Positions 12,854 through 24,484 of a DNA stretch of 64,000 nt are shown here, piece after piece. Source of the stretch: Elgaria multicarinata webbii (taxonomy: Eukaryota > Chordata > Lepidosauria > Squamata > Anguidae); contig NC_086172.1 in the NCBI RefSeq assembly GCF_023053635.1, positions 24,891,501 through 24,955,500 on the forward strand, read 5' to 3'. A program made the translations under genes and the position numbers. The notes beneath the pieces are model-generated. The model was not told where the DNA came from. It did no database searches and saw only the letters and a list, made by a program, of their open reading frames with translations. Each line of letters starts with the position of its first letter. Positions within the stretch are counted from its first letter, which is position 1.

Positions 12854-14610
12854 AAATTCTCTGGGATTCTTGCAAAAGAATACTAGATAAGTTGGTGGGC
12901 CTTCTCCTTTTCTAGAAAGGCTCTTATACAAAAGTGCATATTCAGGAATACTTGACCCACATTTTGCCTTAACTGTTAAGAGATCCTGAGCCCACAATCC
13001 TGCTTTGTAAATTTAAAAAATGTCAGTGAACTGTAACAGTTCTTGTAAATGTAGGCCACAAACCATTGAAATTAGTACCCCTAGTTCTACCGCTTCTTGA
13101 ACAATCGTATAAAGCTCCTTGAAGTCTGGGAATAGTTAAAATCCAGTTAACTCTGTAGGTGATCAGTTCAAACCTCTATCAAGAGTGATCTAGCCCTCCC
13201 TCATCAGCCTACAGTCCAGAGAGAAATGGGCAGGGAGGAGAGAAAGAAAATGAATGGACTAGCCCTGTTCACTTTTGACTCTGATCCCGCCCACTTTTGG
13301 CTCTGGCCCCACCCACTGCTGCCTTCAGCTCCACCCGCCACCAGCATATGACCTTCATCAGAAAAATGGTTCCCTTGATATATACTAATATATCATCCAA
13401 GAGTGCTCACGATTATCTTCATATAAACTAACAGCAATCTCAATTATCCAAGTGCTAGTCTGTATGTGGCCAAAGTGACAGTATCCTTGCATAAGAACGA
13501 AATATCAACAGATTTAGGTGAAGAAGGCTTAAAAATGAGACCTAGAATTGATTGGAATATAAATAGATATTGTTAAGAACAAAGTTAAAAATTAAAACTG
13601 TGAAATAACCTGTTTCAGTAACAAAGATAAATACCATTTTTGGGCACTGATATCTAACCATAAAAATGGGTACACAGAGAAATAGCACCACAATAAATAA
13701 CTCATATTACACATTAGTCTTCCTAGATTACAATTTCATTTTGAAACCTCCTGAAAGCCACAACATCTCAATATGCACGCACATTCAGGAGTTTAAGGAA
13801 ACAAATATACTTTTTCCTTGAGGGATACATTGCAAGTTGAATTCCTTAACAGTAAATATTTTTCCAGATGGATTTTTAGAAATATGTTGTCTTTATTAGA
13901 CATAAGTAATACTAAACGGACACATATAGTCTAGTAGAGAATGTTGATTGCCCTTCAAACTTAGGATATTAATTTTAAAACAGAAGTTATCAAATATTTG
14001 AATGTCATTGAAAGAGAGTAAATGTTTAATTCAACTGATAAAAAATTTTTTATCTGTGCATCCACTGAATTATTATTATTATTATTATTATTATTTATTT
14101 ATATAGCACCATCAGTGTACATGGTGCACAGAATCCCTCTGTGCTTCTATTTAGCCAAATTAAATAAAGAATGCATAGTTAACTAAATGCAGGCTATTTC
14201 CCAGACACATAAATGAGATTGTACTATTCTGTATGGTAAGGTAAAAATTAATCACCAGTTATCATTAAAGTTACATCCAAGAGGAATGTAACCAAGTATT
14301 AAAGACAATATTAATCCAGACAGGAAAAAATTAGATGCCAATGTTCAGCAGTAAATTTACAGCTGTCAAACCTATAAAGTACTGCAGCAGAGTGGTACTT
14401 ATGCAAAGATTTAATTTCAGTATGTTAAGTCGAGAATCAATTATATAAGAAAAGATGCAGCTTTAAAATAGATTTTTGTGGAGTCATCTTCTGATCTTAA
14501 ATTAAACTGCTCTGTGGTAAGACAGCAACCAGATAACAACTACCCACATGATTGGTCTAGCACTGTAGCACTAAACCAGAAATAAAGGGGAAAGTGCTTT
14601 ATTTCAATGG
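12854..14610. other. Intergenic, no recognised gene
   Basis: Nothing coding is seen. An (ATT)n run at about 14072-14097 is followed by TTTATATAGCACCATCAGTG, probably another LINE tail. Confidence 0.5.
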
Positions 14611-14615
14611 TACTG

Positions 14616-14742
14616 ACAACCTGGTGCCCTCCAGAGTTTTGAATTACAACTCCCATAAGCCCCAGTCACCATGGCCAACAGACAGGGATTATGGAAGTTG
14701 TGATCCAAAACATCTGGAGGGCACTAGGGTCACCTACTCCTG
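14616..14742. mobile_element. Palindromic MITE (CCCTCCAGA family)
   Basis: ACCTGGTGCCCTCCAGAGTT on the left pairs with CATCTGGAGGGCACTAGGGT on the right, around the shared ACAACTCCCATAAGCCCCAG core. Confidence 0.75.
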
Positions 14743-14744
14743 AA

Positions 14745-17700
14745 CTAATACTAGAGCTCCATATTCTTTTGCATTCATTCTTTGGGGCTGAGGCACCCAT
14801 AATGATCCTGCTAGTCTCTAGCCTGTTATTTGGTCTAAGTCATCAAAACAATGATTGCCACAGGTACCATACCGCTTGAAGGGATCAAGCACAATGAACA
14901 GCACACCTGCCTCTACAAAACTTTTATCTACACAGGAGTGGGCAACATGCAGCCCCCACTATGTCCCTTGCTGCCCCCAAATTTAGGGGGCCTTGGGGAG
15001 GATGGCATCCATAGCAGCTACAGAGCACCAAAAAGGTTGTTGACAAGCTAAATTTAACCCTTTTAGCACTTTTTAGCCACGACGGAGTGTTGAAAGGGTC
15101 CAAACAAGCCAATATTTATCATTTTGGCACTCCATTGCACTATAGACACCTGTGGTGGGGGTGTAACCCACAGGGAGGACTGGAGGACAAAAATGCCCCC
15201 TAGACCTCCCACAGTTGCCCACCCCTAATCTGTACTATAAACATACACCTATTTTAGTGATGGATATGTTTTACCCAGCTTGACTCAGAATTAGCTTTAT
15301 AAGCTCTCTCTCCAAGCATTCAGAAAAGGTGCTCATTTGTTTTCTGAGCGTTTTCTCCCAGTAATTTGAAATGTTAAGCACACGCATTCATATTAGCATG
15401 TTGTCCTTGATTTAAGCTGCCTTACACCTTCCTCTCACAGCACCAGCAATGGCAGAGGAATGCTTGGGAAGTGAACATGACCACCCCGCCAACAAGCACA
15501 CCTTGGGAACAAGTGAGGATTTTACATGTTGGCGAGTGACAGTAATCACATAAAACATTTTAAGAAACTCTGGGAAAACTGACTCAAATGGAGAAGTTAT
15601 GGTCAGTAAACAAAAGCCTGCATAGTCAGGTCTGGTCACATGGTTCATGGTAATCAAGAGAAATTTAATTGAGAACTAACAGGTTAATATTAAAGAGCTG
15701 CTGCACACCCAGCTAGAATGCATGCTGCCTAGTTTGCTGAATGTTAATTGCATATGAACAGAACAGCAGAGAACCTCTGAGGGAAACCATGTTTCATTTA
15801 TACTACAGCTGAGCTTTACAAACTGTAGAAATTTGTACATTAAACCAAGCAATTATAAACTTCAGCACTATTACTAATCAATGTTGTACTACTTCAACTG
15901 TCAAAGGACATTAACTAAGCAATGGTAATTTGCTGAGGTGAGAAGCCTCTATTGCAGATTGCTAGATCATCCTTAGAGGACTCACAGGGTTCTGTGGAGA
16001 GAAAGGACTATGGCTGTGTTAAACCAGTTTGTACTGTGGGTATGTCGTATGTCCGAAACATTCCAGTTAGTACATGTGATAAAATGGACAGTGTCCATGA
16101 AAGCTTATGCCAGAATAAATCTGATCATCTTTAATGTGCCACAATACTCTTTGTTTTTGCTGCAACAGACCTACACAACTACTTCTCTGAAAATCCCAGT
16201 TGAGGAAAGTCTATTATTTAGAAATGGCGGAATTAGGGTCTTGTGTGATTGTGCAATTCCACTATATCACAATGCCACGTAGTGGTTTTATAATGAAACA
16301 TATAGAAAGGCAGAGAAAGAAAATCTCCAGAAAAAATGTGTAAAGGAGCCAATCTTAATTCTGCAAAGAAACTGGAAGCAGAAGCCTCAGTAAAGGTGTG
16401 GGATAAGAGCCTCATGTAGAAATGCCCCTGCAATCCCTGCCTCTTCGGTTGGATTAACTGGTCATTGCAACCAGTTAATAATATGCATTGCTATTTTCTT
16501 TCACGTTGTGTCAGGGCAAGACTTTGGGGCAGAAATCCAGGGTCCCACTCAACAGAATGAGCACACTACTTCAAAAGGCTTACCACCTTTTGAAGTAAAG
16601 CAAAGTAAAGAGGAAGGAGCCCTTAAGACCATTAACTCGAGAGTATAAAATTACCTAATTGTACCACTCATCATGTTGACCAGCCCTTTCAGCTCACTGT
16701 GCCAGTAATTAATGTGGTACAAGATGCTCTGTTGAGATTCACTGGTGTACTTTCGTTACACCCTAACAAATCTGGAAGGTCCAATATGTGAACAATAGTT
16801 TGGCTCTCTGAAGTGGCAAACCTGTGTCTGAGTTTCAAACCATAATTGTGGGCTCCCATGATTGAATGGTCCTACTTAAAAAATAAATATAAAAATCCAC
16901 AAGTGTAGTCTGATGCAGCAAACACAACAAAGCATCTTGTGACACCTTAAAAACTTAAATTTATTTTGGTATTAGCTTTTTCCTATAAGGCTGGGGTCTC
17001 CAAGGTGGTGCCCATGGACCCACCAGCCTCCCTACCCTTCCTGACTTTAATTATATTTCTTAAGATTGATTTTTTTTTGTAATTAACTGGGAAGCTTGCT
17101 TGCTGCAAGCACCATCTTTATTTGGCTTCAAAAGAGTGTTTTGTGGGAATTCCCATGACACTCTCAAAATTCCAAATGTGCCTACCGAACTGAAAAGCTT
17201 GCAGACCTGCTTTAAGGTGCCACAATTCTTTAGGGTGCCTTGCAACTCTTTCTATAAAGAATGAATAAAGCTGAATCAGCTAACATTTCCACTAACCAAA
17301 TTTCCATAGGCACAAGAGGCTTCAAGACAACAGCTTGCCAAAACAATACAGACTACCATGATATTCAGGGTGGTGGGGCCTCAATCCATTTACTTGTATT
17401 TTCAAATACTTCCATTGATTTCACTCAAACGTGTTTCTAAGGAAGTATCCTGGCTTAGATAAATCCATAAAGGGAGGCCTATAAATGGCTATTAACTATA
17501 ACAACTACAGAGAGCCTCTGTGTTCAGAAGCAGTATATTTGTGAATGGCCATAATCTCCATTTTTTGCTTGTCAGTTTTCAGAGGCATCTGGCTAGTTAC
17601 TGGTGGAAACAGAGTACTGAGTTAGATAACTAGACTATCCAACAAGACCATTTTTAATATTTAACACAATCAATCACTATCTTGCCTTGTGCGTGTTTAC

Positions 17701-18140
17701 CGGCTTCTCATGGCATGAAAACAGCTGAGAGCGTCCCATGTTTTGAGACGATCCCAGGCCAGTTTCATGATGTTTAAAAAGTAGCCATGGAGACTGCACA
17801 AAATACAAAGGCTGATACATTGATGTGTTTGACCTCCTCTGAATATCCCTGAATTATCTCAGTCTTAAAGAATGAACAGTTTTTTGGTACCTCCAGATAC
17901 CGGACAATCCTCAATTTATTTCAGATCCAAGGCAACAATTTGAAACAAATGCTTGTAAAAGAACAACTTCTAGACTGACCTTTCTCTTTATCCCTGCTTT
18001 GTAAGTCCATCCTGCCCTCCACCCGCCCCTCCGCTCCCACATGGAGGTCTTTATAGTGTTTTACTATCCAAACTGTTCGGATAATTTAGGATACATCTGC
18101 AGTTTAAACTGCTTGCTAATCCTTTAAAAATAATAATAAG
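14745..18140. other. Intergenic with one old repeat, no gene
   Basis: At about 16080-16180 the block GAAAGCTTATGCCAGAATAA, then GTGCCACAATACTCTTTG and CAACAGACCTACAC is an amniote-wide dispersed repeat, with a probable antisense fragment at 16915-16985. The rest shows only short random frames. Confidence 0.5.
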
Positions 18141-18143
18141 TTA

Positions 18144-18370
18144 GCTAGTGTGGTGTAGTGTTAGAGTTTTGGACTGGAACTCTAGGAGATTAGAACTCTA
18201 GTCTCTGCTTGGGCATGAGTTGGGCTCACTGAGTGAGTTGGGGCTAGTCACTGAGTCTTGGCCTACCTCACAGGGTTGTTGTGAGGATAAAGTGGAAAGA
18301 TTGATTGTGTACACCGCCTCGGGCACCTTGAAGGAAAGGCAGGATATAAATGTAATAAATAAATAAAATG
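18144..18370 (+). mobile_element. Sauria-type tRNA-derived SINE
   Basis: The 5' part (GTGGTGTAGTGTTAGAG) is the tRNA-like region. The body has GGGCTAGTCACTGAGTCTTG and CTACCTCACAGGGTTGTTGT, diagnostic of the squamate Sauria SINE, and the 3' end reads GGATATAAATGTAATAAATA. Sauria SINEs are thought to use BovB machinery. The B box is degraded, so this is an old copy. Confidence 0.9.
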
Positions 18371-19225
18371 CATCACTAAAAATATACCATCAATTTGAAT
18401 AGCATAGCTACGAATTTAGAAATAACTTAATTATAATTTAAACAGAAATACCATATATCTCACCATAGCATGGAAGACAGTGACCAGTGATCTGTGTGCC
18501 TCCCTCCATCCTGCCTTCCAGGGTCTCACTGTTGATGGGCAACTTCAAGGCTCCTCCCAAACAGAAGACACCTTTGAATAGAGGACTGTCCTCTATAAAA
18601 GAGGGTCTATGGCCACCCTTCTGTCATCACACACATATGGATTTGTTTTGGGACATTTTACTATATACTGGAATTAGGCTTGGAGTTGGAAAATGTCCCC
18701 CAAAAGTATTTAAGGTGGGTTTTTTAAAAATGTTTGGTTCATGAAGGTTAGCATTTTAGTAACTTATTATTCAAGAATCACCCCCACCCCCTGACCTGTA
18801 CCCAAGATATCAAAGGTGACTCTACTCTTGACAGTTGATTGTACTCAGGAACAAAGCTTTGAAAATCTGGCAAACCTAGGTGTGAAAAGAGCAAAAGAAT
18901 TGTGGTGTGGCTTTTATATTATTCATTCTTGATTTAGACGCAATCTGGGGCACTTTCCCCATCTCTTCCTGCGGAGATCATTACATGCCGTTTGCAGGAG
19001 ACGGGGTCTTTCTTGTGCGATGGCACTGCCCCAGATAACTGTTATTGTCTCCCTTGCCCTAAAAATGTGTCGAAGTGAGACTTTTTATTGCACCGACATA
19101 TTGCTGAAAGTGTGTAAGCTTTCTTGTTTCTCAGAACTTTTCCAACTGTGGGAAAGGAAAAATAATTATGTGGTGCATAAAATCTTGTATTGGGTAACAA
19201 ATGGGAGAAATGTTTAATCACCTTA
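18371..19225. other. Intergenic, nothing recognised
   Basis: Short frames only; no motif, repeat or RNA gene was recognised. Confidence 0.5.
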
Positions 19226-19345
19226 TCCTGTGGTCCAGGGATAGGGCCCTCCAGAGGCTTAGGATGATGACTCCCGTAACACCTGGCCATGCTGCCTGGG
19301 GCTAATGGCAGCTGTAGTCCAAACAATCTGTAGATATTCACCCCA
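19226..19345. mobile_element. Palindromic MITE (CCCTCCAGA family), decayed
   Basis: GGGCCCTCCAGAGGCTTAGG opens it. GGGGCTAATGGCAGCTGTAG with TCCAAACAATCTGTAG closes it. A second, weaker copy follows directly at about 19363-19480. Confidence 0.6.
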
Positions 19346-19492
19346 ATCCAATAATCCAGCCTTCTCCAACCTGGTGACTTCTGATGCTGTGAACCAACTC
19401 CCATCAGCCTGAACTAGCATGAGCCATAGTCAAGAATAATAGGAGTGACAGTCGAAACATCAGGAGGGCAGCAGGTTGAGGAAGGCCACAGA

Positions 19493-19560
19493 AATAGAAA
19501 CATAGAATAGTAGAGCTGGAAGGGCCATTGAGTTCAGCCCCCTGCTCAATGCAGAGAGCT
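19493..19560 (-). repeat. CR1 LINE 3' end (antisense)
   Basis: ACATAGAATAGTAGAGCTGG and AGGGCCATTGAGTTCAGCCC form the reverse of the CR1 3' terminus with its ATTCTATG microsatellite. Confidence 0.8.
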
Positions 19561-20029
19561 TTCTATGTACACGTGAAGTAAACCTCTGGGCACAGGTTGC
19601 CCCTTTTACTTTAGTAACTAATGCCATCAGGCTTACAGAAGGCTCAGTGGGGAGACAATTTGGTCACCCATCTAAAACCTGTTTTAAACTCCTGCTTTAG
19701 TATTTTAGTGTAGCTCCACTCCTGTAAAGGGATGACATATCTGGAAAAAGAATGGAGCATGCCATACATATGGAAGCTCCATATATGCACAACCAGATTA
19801 AATAGCTGGGAAAAGAATGGAATGCCATATACATGGAGCTCCATTGATGCACATGAGAGCTCCATATATGCACATTGGGGGAGAGGCGATCCCGGAGGTC
19901 ACTTGCGGTGCCACAATGTAAGTGGGTCACCTTCCCACCAATACATCGCTCTGAAAAAGGGCCACTCAGAGCAAGGTATTTAGGGGAAGGCAGAAGGAGG
20001 GAGGACGAGGCTCACACTTCCCCACCCAC

Positions 20030-21343
20030 TAGGGTGACCATACGACCCAATTTGCCCGGATTTGTCCGGGATTTTGATGACAAATCTGGGAGGGGGAGGG
20101 GAAATCCGGATTTTCCCCCCAAAGAGCATCTCTAATGGGAATTAACAAAAATGCTTATAACTCCTTCATTTTTTAAGATAAAGACATGAAAATTGGCATG
20201 ATGGTAGCTCTTAGGAAGGGCTTTAGTCATACCAAATTTGAAACAGATCCGTTCATCCATTGATTTTTTAGGATTTTTTTTACAAATTGAGGTTTTAAAA
20301 TTATTATTTTTAAAATCGTCATTTTTAAAGATAAAGAGATGAAACTTCACACCATGATAGGATTTAGGTAGAGCTTTAGCCATACCAAACTTGAAACAGA
20401 TCTGTTCATCCATCGATTTTTAGAAATTTTTTAAAATTTGAGGATTTAATTTAAAATATATATATTATTTTTAAAGATAAAGAGATGAAACTTGGCACCA
20501 TGATTGCGCTTAACAAGGACTTTAGCTATGCCAAGTTTGAAACAGATCTGTCCATCCATTGAGTTTTAGGATTTTTTTTTAAGTTTGAGGTTTTAAAATT
20601 ATTTTTTAAAAATATAATTTTTAAAAGATAAAGGGCTGAAAGTTGGCACCATGATAGCTCTTAAGGAGAGATTTAGCCATGCCAGGTTTGAATCAGATCT
20701 GTTTGTTGTTTTTTAAGGATTTTTTTAAATGTTCAAAGTTTTAAAATTATTGTGTTTTAAAACTGCTGGAGCCATATCCTTCAAACTCAGGTTGTCAAAC
20801 CTCCTCTTTGGGGTTTTGCATATTGAGCAGTTTCAGCCCTTGGCATTAAGGGGATCTCCAGTCTTTAGGTAAACTGCCACAACACCCACCCTAATGTTAG
20901 AGTAGAGAAACTTGTGACAATTATACACAAGCTTTTTTAAAAAATTGAAATTAAAAAAAGCCAGCCATCCAGCCGGCCAGTAGCAAACCCTGTTAACAAC
21001 AACAGCAGCTTGCAATGAGTGAAGATACAGTCAGAAAAGATATTCGTGGGAAGGGGAGACTGTATCACACAAAGCACAGCAAAAGCTTCAAAGTACAGCA
21101 AAACCTACAAAAGTAGGAGTGAGTGAAGTTAATTTCAGATACATTGAATCTCTCACTTGTTCTTTATTTCAGTGATTTTAACATTAAGATGCTATGTAGA
21201 ACAGATTTGTCTTAAATGTGTTCTGTAAAATCAGACATGTAACCAAGACTATGTTCGGGTGGGACCGCCCCCTTGGTGCTGGACACGCCCCCTTGGGGGC
21301 CGACCATGTTGTCCTTTTTGGTTTCCAAAATATGGTCACCCTA
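20030..21343. mobile_element. hAT-like non-autonomous element, left member
   Basis: TAGGGTGACCATA at 20030 and the inverse ending at 21343 bound about 1.3 kb. The left part contains four tandem units of about 150 bp. The last ~330 bp (from CAGTCAGAAAAGATATTCG near 21027) are shared with the right member at 31002-31665. The flank after 21343 is GGCCATGA, which does not match the left flank CCACCCAC. Confidence 0.65.
20150..20770. repeat. Four tandem units of about 150 bp
   Basis: The anchor AAGATAAAGAGATGAAACTT or close variants recurs at 20175, 20328, 20474 and 20625. Each unit continues with TTAGCCATGCCAAATTTGAA and CAGATCTGTTCATCCAT. Single copies of this unit occur in other elements: antisense at 22170-22260 and 25790-25915, and sense at 44785-44935. 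Confidence 0.85.
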
Positions 21344-21622
21344 GGCCATGACAAACATTGTTTATTGAATCGAATCCATTTCAGAAGCAAGAGCTGCTTC
21401 ATCAGGGGCAACCTTGCCAAAGCCACATTCTGGAAAGAGGCTAAACCAGCTTTCAGACAGTCTGGTTGTTCTTCTCACCCCCTCAGATCAGCTTTCTTAC
21501 CCCATGATGCCCTGACAGTCTATATTCAAATGCTGGGACATTGCACCAGCCCAGTCCTGGCAGGCTGAAGGCACTGCAAGGCAATCTGGGCTCTCCCTCA
21601 TCCACTACTATACGTCTGATCC
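21344..21622. repeat. Duplicated block, copy A, first part
   Basis: From CATGACAAACATTGTTTATT to TACGTCTGATCC this matches 28914-29190 closely. It directly abuts the inner right terminus at 21343. The block is interrupted here by the element at 21623-22706 and resumes at 22707-22962. Confidence 0.85.
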
Positions 21623-22706
21623 CAGGGCCGGATCTACACTAGTCTTCTAGCGTTGCTAGTGTCCCTTTCTAACGTGGTTCTCTGTATTGGTTCTCTGTAT
21701 CCCGGAACACACTAGCGTGACTTATGTTTTGCTGCAACGGAACTTCAGGGCACATTGTTCCATCCTTCCGCTGTTCTCCCTCTTCTGTGAGAGCTGCTGG
21801 GTTTGCTCCGCCCACTGCCTGCCTCATTCCTAGCCAGCAGGGCAGGGCAGGGCAGAGCAGAGCAGGGCAGGGCAATAGTCATAAGCACACACAAACCTCC
21901 TCCCAAAACATTTTAATGCAAGTCCCAGGAAATTGCCTTAGTGCATAGGAGCCAGCCACTTTGCTGAAGCTAAGCAGGGCTGGGTCTGGTCAGAGTTTGG
22001 ATGGGAGACCAAATTGAAAAGTTTTAGCAGCAGCCCCATTTAAGCCCCACTGGTCATGAGTTTTGAACTTTGGACCCTTGTTAATTTTCCTGCGCGGAGC
22101 TACAGCGATCCTTTGAGCGCTCCTCAGCTCCTTTGCAAAGAGGGGGGAAATGTTAAAAAATCATAAAAAAACAACCGATGACCCAATTTGATTCAAATTT
22201 GGTATTTGAATTACTGTGCCAATTTTGGTGTCTTTATCTATAAAGCTTACGCAGATGTAAGCATTTGTTTCAAATCCTGCTCCTGCGCCCACAGCAGCGG
22301 CTCGGGCGAATCTTTTGCAAAAGGAGCACAATTCAGGCTGGATGCATGGGACTACTTCACAATCAAAGCAGATTCTAAGGTGGAAAAGTCTGAGTCCTTT
22401 GCATGCAATTGTCAGTGATTGCACAGTATAACGCTGGTGTGATTGATCTGCTGTAGCAGATAAGATAGCAAACGGGGCGAAGGAAGGAGAACAGGAAGTG
22501 GGCGGAGCAAACCCAGCAGCTCTGAGAAAGGGAGAGGAAAAGTACCGGTAGAACGAGGCACATGAATCTGTGGCCACGCTGGAACTAAGAAATAGAACCT
22601 GTAAGTACAACTCATTTGCAACATTGGAAACCCAGGGTCACGTGACGCTGTGCGTCACAGTAACCCATTCAAAACGTTAGAATAACATCAGTGTAGATTC
22701 CCACCA
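21623..22706. mobile_element. Snap-back DNA element inside block A
   Basis: Ends CAGGGCCGGATCTACACT and the complement of AGTGTAGATTCCCACCAG are inverted. Deeper inverted arms GAGAGCTGCTGGGTTTGCTC (about 21788) and GGAGCAAACCCAGCAGCTCT (about 22505) confirm a foldback structure. Copy B of the surrounding block (28914-29445) shows the uninterrupted site. The internal part 22145-22450 is the antisense of a repeat at 44560-44940. ATCTACAC-type ends also occur in the MITEs at 31053 and 49633. Confidence 0.7.
21965..22010 (+). repeat. 5S rRNA-derived SINE fragment
   Basis: GAAGCTAAGCAGGG, then TGGATGGGAGACC, reproduce the 5S internal control region (A box and C box) with good spacing, while the rest of 5S is absent. 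Reptile 5S-headed SINEs are known, and this looks like the head of one. Confidence 0.6.
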
Positions 22707-22962
22707 GGTCGCAGCAATAAGAGGTGCAGTTCACATCATGGCACATGGTGTGGTGGGGGGGGGCGCACTGGCATGCATTGGACCTCTGTGTGCATTGCCA
22801 GAAGAGACGGGACTTGTGTCCCTTATGAGCAGTGTGTTGGGGGCACCATGGATATGGTAAGACAGGCAGACATGGGCTATTCCTAGAAAGCACAGGTGCT
22901 GCTCTAGCCTGAATCCAAAGAAACACGCATGGAATAGCCAGGGGATGGACATGGATGAAAGG
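22707..22962. repeat. Duplicated block, copy A, second part
   Basis: From CAGCAATAAGAGGTGCAGTT to GCCAGGGGATGGACATG this matches 29194-29442. The candidate gene's upstream region begins right after it. Confidence 0.85.
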
Positions 22963-23154
22963 CCAAACCCAGAATAAGGCCAGTCACAACAATACCCCTG
23001 GCTGCTCAGTTGCTAATGTCATTGTGACACGCCCTCCCCTGTGACACATGACACAGCTGGTTCTGGGGCCAGCTGGGCAGAAATCCTGTCACCTGATGAG
23101 TGAGTGGTTTTCGTTGTTGCGCTAGAGTGAGAGAGGAAGAGAGAGAGAACAAGA

Positions 23155-24484
23155 ATGTAAGTAGAATTCCTTAGCAGCCCTGGTTTCTGGTTGGCCCATT
23201 ATCCAGCGCCTTCTGAGGGCTTCCTTCCTCCCCAGCAAAGGCCGGGCTACCCTTCAGAGGCCACACGCAGGGCAGGGCGGCAGGAGGGGGACATCTTCAC
23301 AACTCCAGCCGGTGGCAGGTGGAATGAAGCCACGAAGAATAAGAAACGGGCCTAAACCCACACAGACCAGGAGGAGCCGTCAAGCCCCCTCTCTCACCTT
23401 CTGCTCACTCTTTTCTAGGCTGTCAAAGTTGAAGAGCTTTTTCATTTGCAAGCGGAGAGCCAAGGTGCACCCGGGAGAGGCAGGAAGCAGCGAAGCAGCT
23501 GGAGCAGTTGTGGAGGCGGCCAAGGCTGGTCGCAGGTGCTGGCGCTTTGGGCTGTGCTGCCGAGGGACCCAAATACGGCCCATGGCGGAGGAGGAGGGAC
23601 AGGAGGCACCAGCGCCTCCTCCCAAGAGGAAGTGGTTTTCCCTCTGCAGGGGGAGAAAGACTGTCGTGGTGCAAGAGCCCAAGGAGAAACCCTCTCTGGG
23701 ATGTGCCGTCCGAGGTGAGGAGATGCCTAGGTCCTTGGGGGGATGGATAGGCCAGAGGGGATCGTGACCAGGGGGGCTGGCTGCTGCTTGAGGCACTCTA
23801 GCCAGTGCCAGCTCCAGGGTCCGGGGGGGGGGGAAGGGAATGGGCCCCTCCTTTGGTGAGTCTTGCTAATTATGTTAACATGGTCTCTGTGTCTCCTTTC
23901 CCCCCCAACAGAGTCAAGATCCTCCAACGTAATACAGGTGGTCCCCTCTTCGTCCACCATTGACCTCAGCTGTGGCCAGGTGTCATCATCAATTTATAGT
24001 GCTGACGTCTCGAATGTGGACGAAGAGGGTAAGAAACAGCGCAGAGGCTTCCCTCGTAGGTGTCTTTTGCATCAAGGACCTTTCTTGCTGCTGAGCCATT
24101 GCTTTTCAGCAAAGAGGCGTCAACTTAAGTTTTGATATTAAGAGAGCAGTATGTTACTACTAGGTGTAGCTATGCTTGGTTGCCTAGATGTATTTCTTGT
24201 ATTGTGCAGCAGTCTCCTGTCTGCACACTACAGTAGATGAAATGCCAACCACGCCATATGGTAAACATGGGTCTTTGTGAGAAAACCCCGACCACAACCC
24301 ACAGGCTTGGAAGCAGCAGTTCCCACCTCCTTTGGGAGCTCGATTGCTAGCCCCAAGCCAGTGACCCCCTTCTCCCAACCATTTCTGAAGTCTAATGTTC
24401 TGCTACCATTAAGACCCCCCTTCTCCTTTCTGCCTTACAGGTGATGATCTCCTGGTGGAGGATCTTGACTCTTACAGGATCTGA
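23155..24484 (+). CDS. Candidate novel four-exon gene, 152 codons
   Basis: I do not recognise this protein. The joined frame is 23155-23156, 23419-23714, 23912-24028 and 24441-24484. The start ATG is split: AT ends exon 1 before a strong donor GTAAGT, and G opens exon 2 after the pyrimidine-rich acceptor CTTTTCTAG. The later introns are both phase 1, with donors GTGAGG and GTAAGA and acceptors CCAACAG and CTTACAG; all junctions keep one frame to the TGA at 24482. The product starts MLSKLKSFFICKRRAK. It carries three basic/aromatic/cysteine modules (F8-R14, C41-G50, K72-G79), a proline patch near 66-69, an acidic serine-rich region from exon 3 and a C-terminus DDLLVEDLDSYRI. No signal peptide or membrane segment is seen. 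Small, basic then acidic, it might be a cytosolic or lipid-attached adaptor, but that is a guess. No TATA box is seen upstream. Exon 1 could extend left. Confidence 0.6.

Noticed and set aside
20030-21343. Left hAT-like member as a normal stand-alone insertion
   Set aside because: Its flanks CCACCCAC and GGCCATGA do not match, unlike other members of the family.
22161-22610. 149-codon minus-strand frame
   Set aside because: Lies within the foldback element and shares its repeats; no domain recognised.
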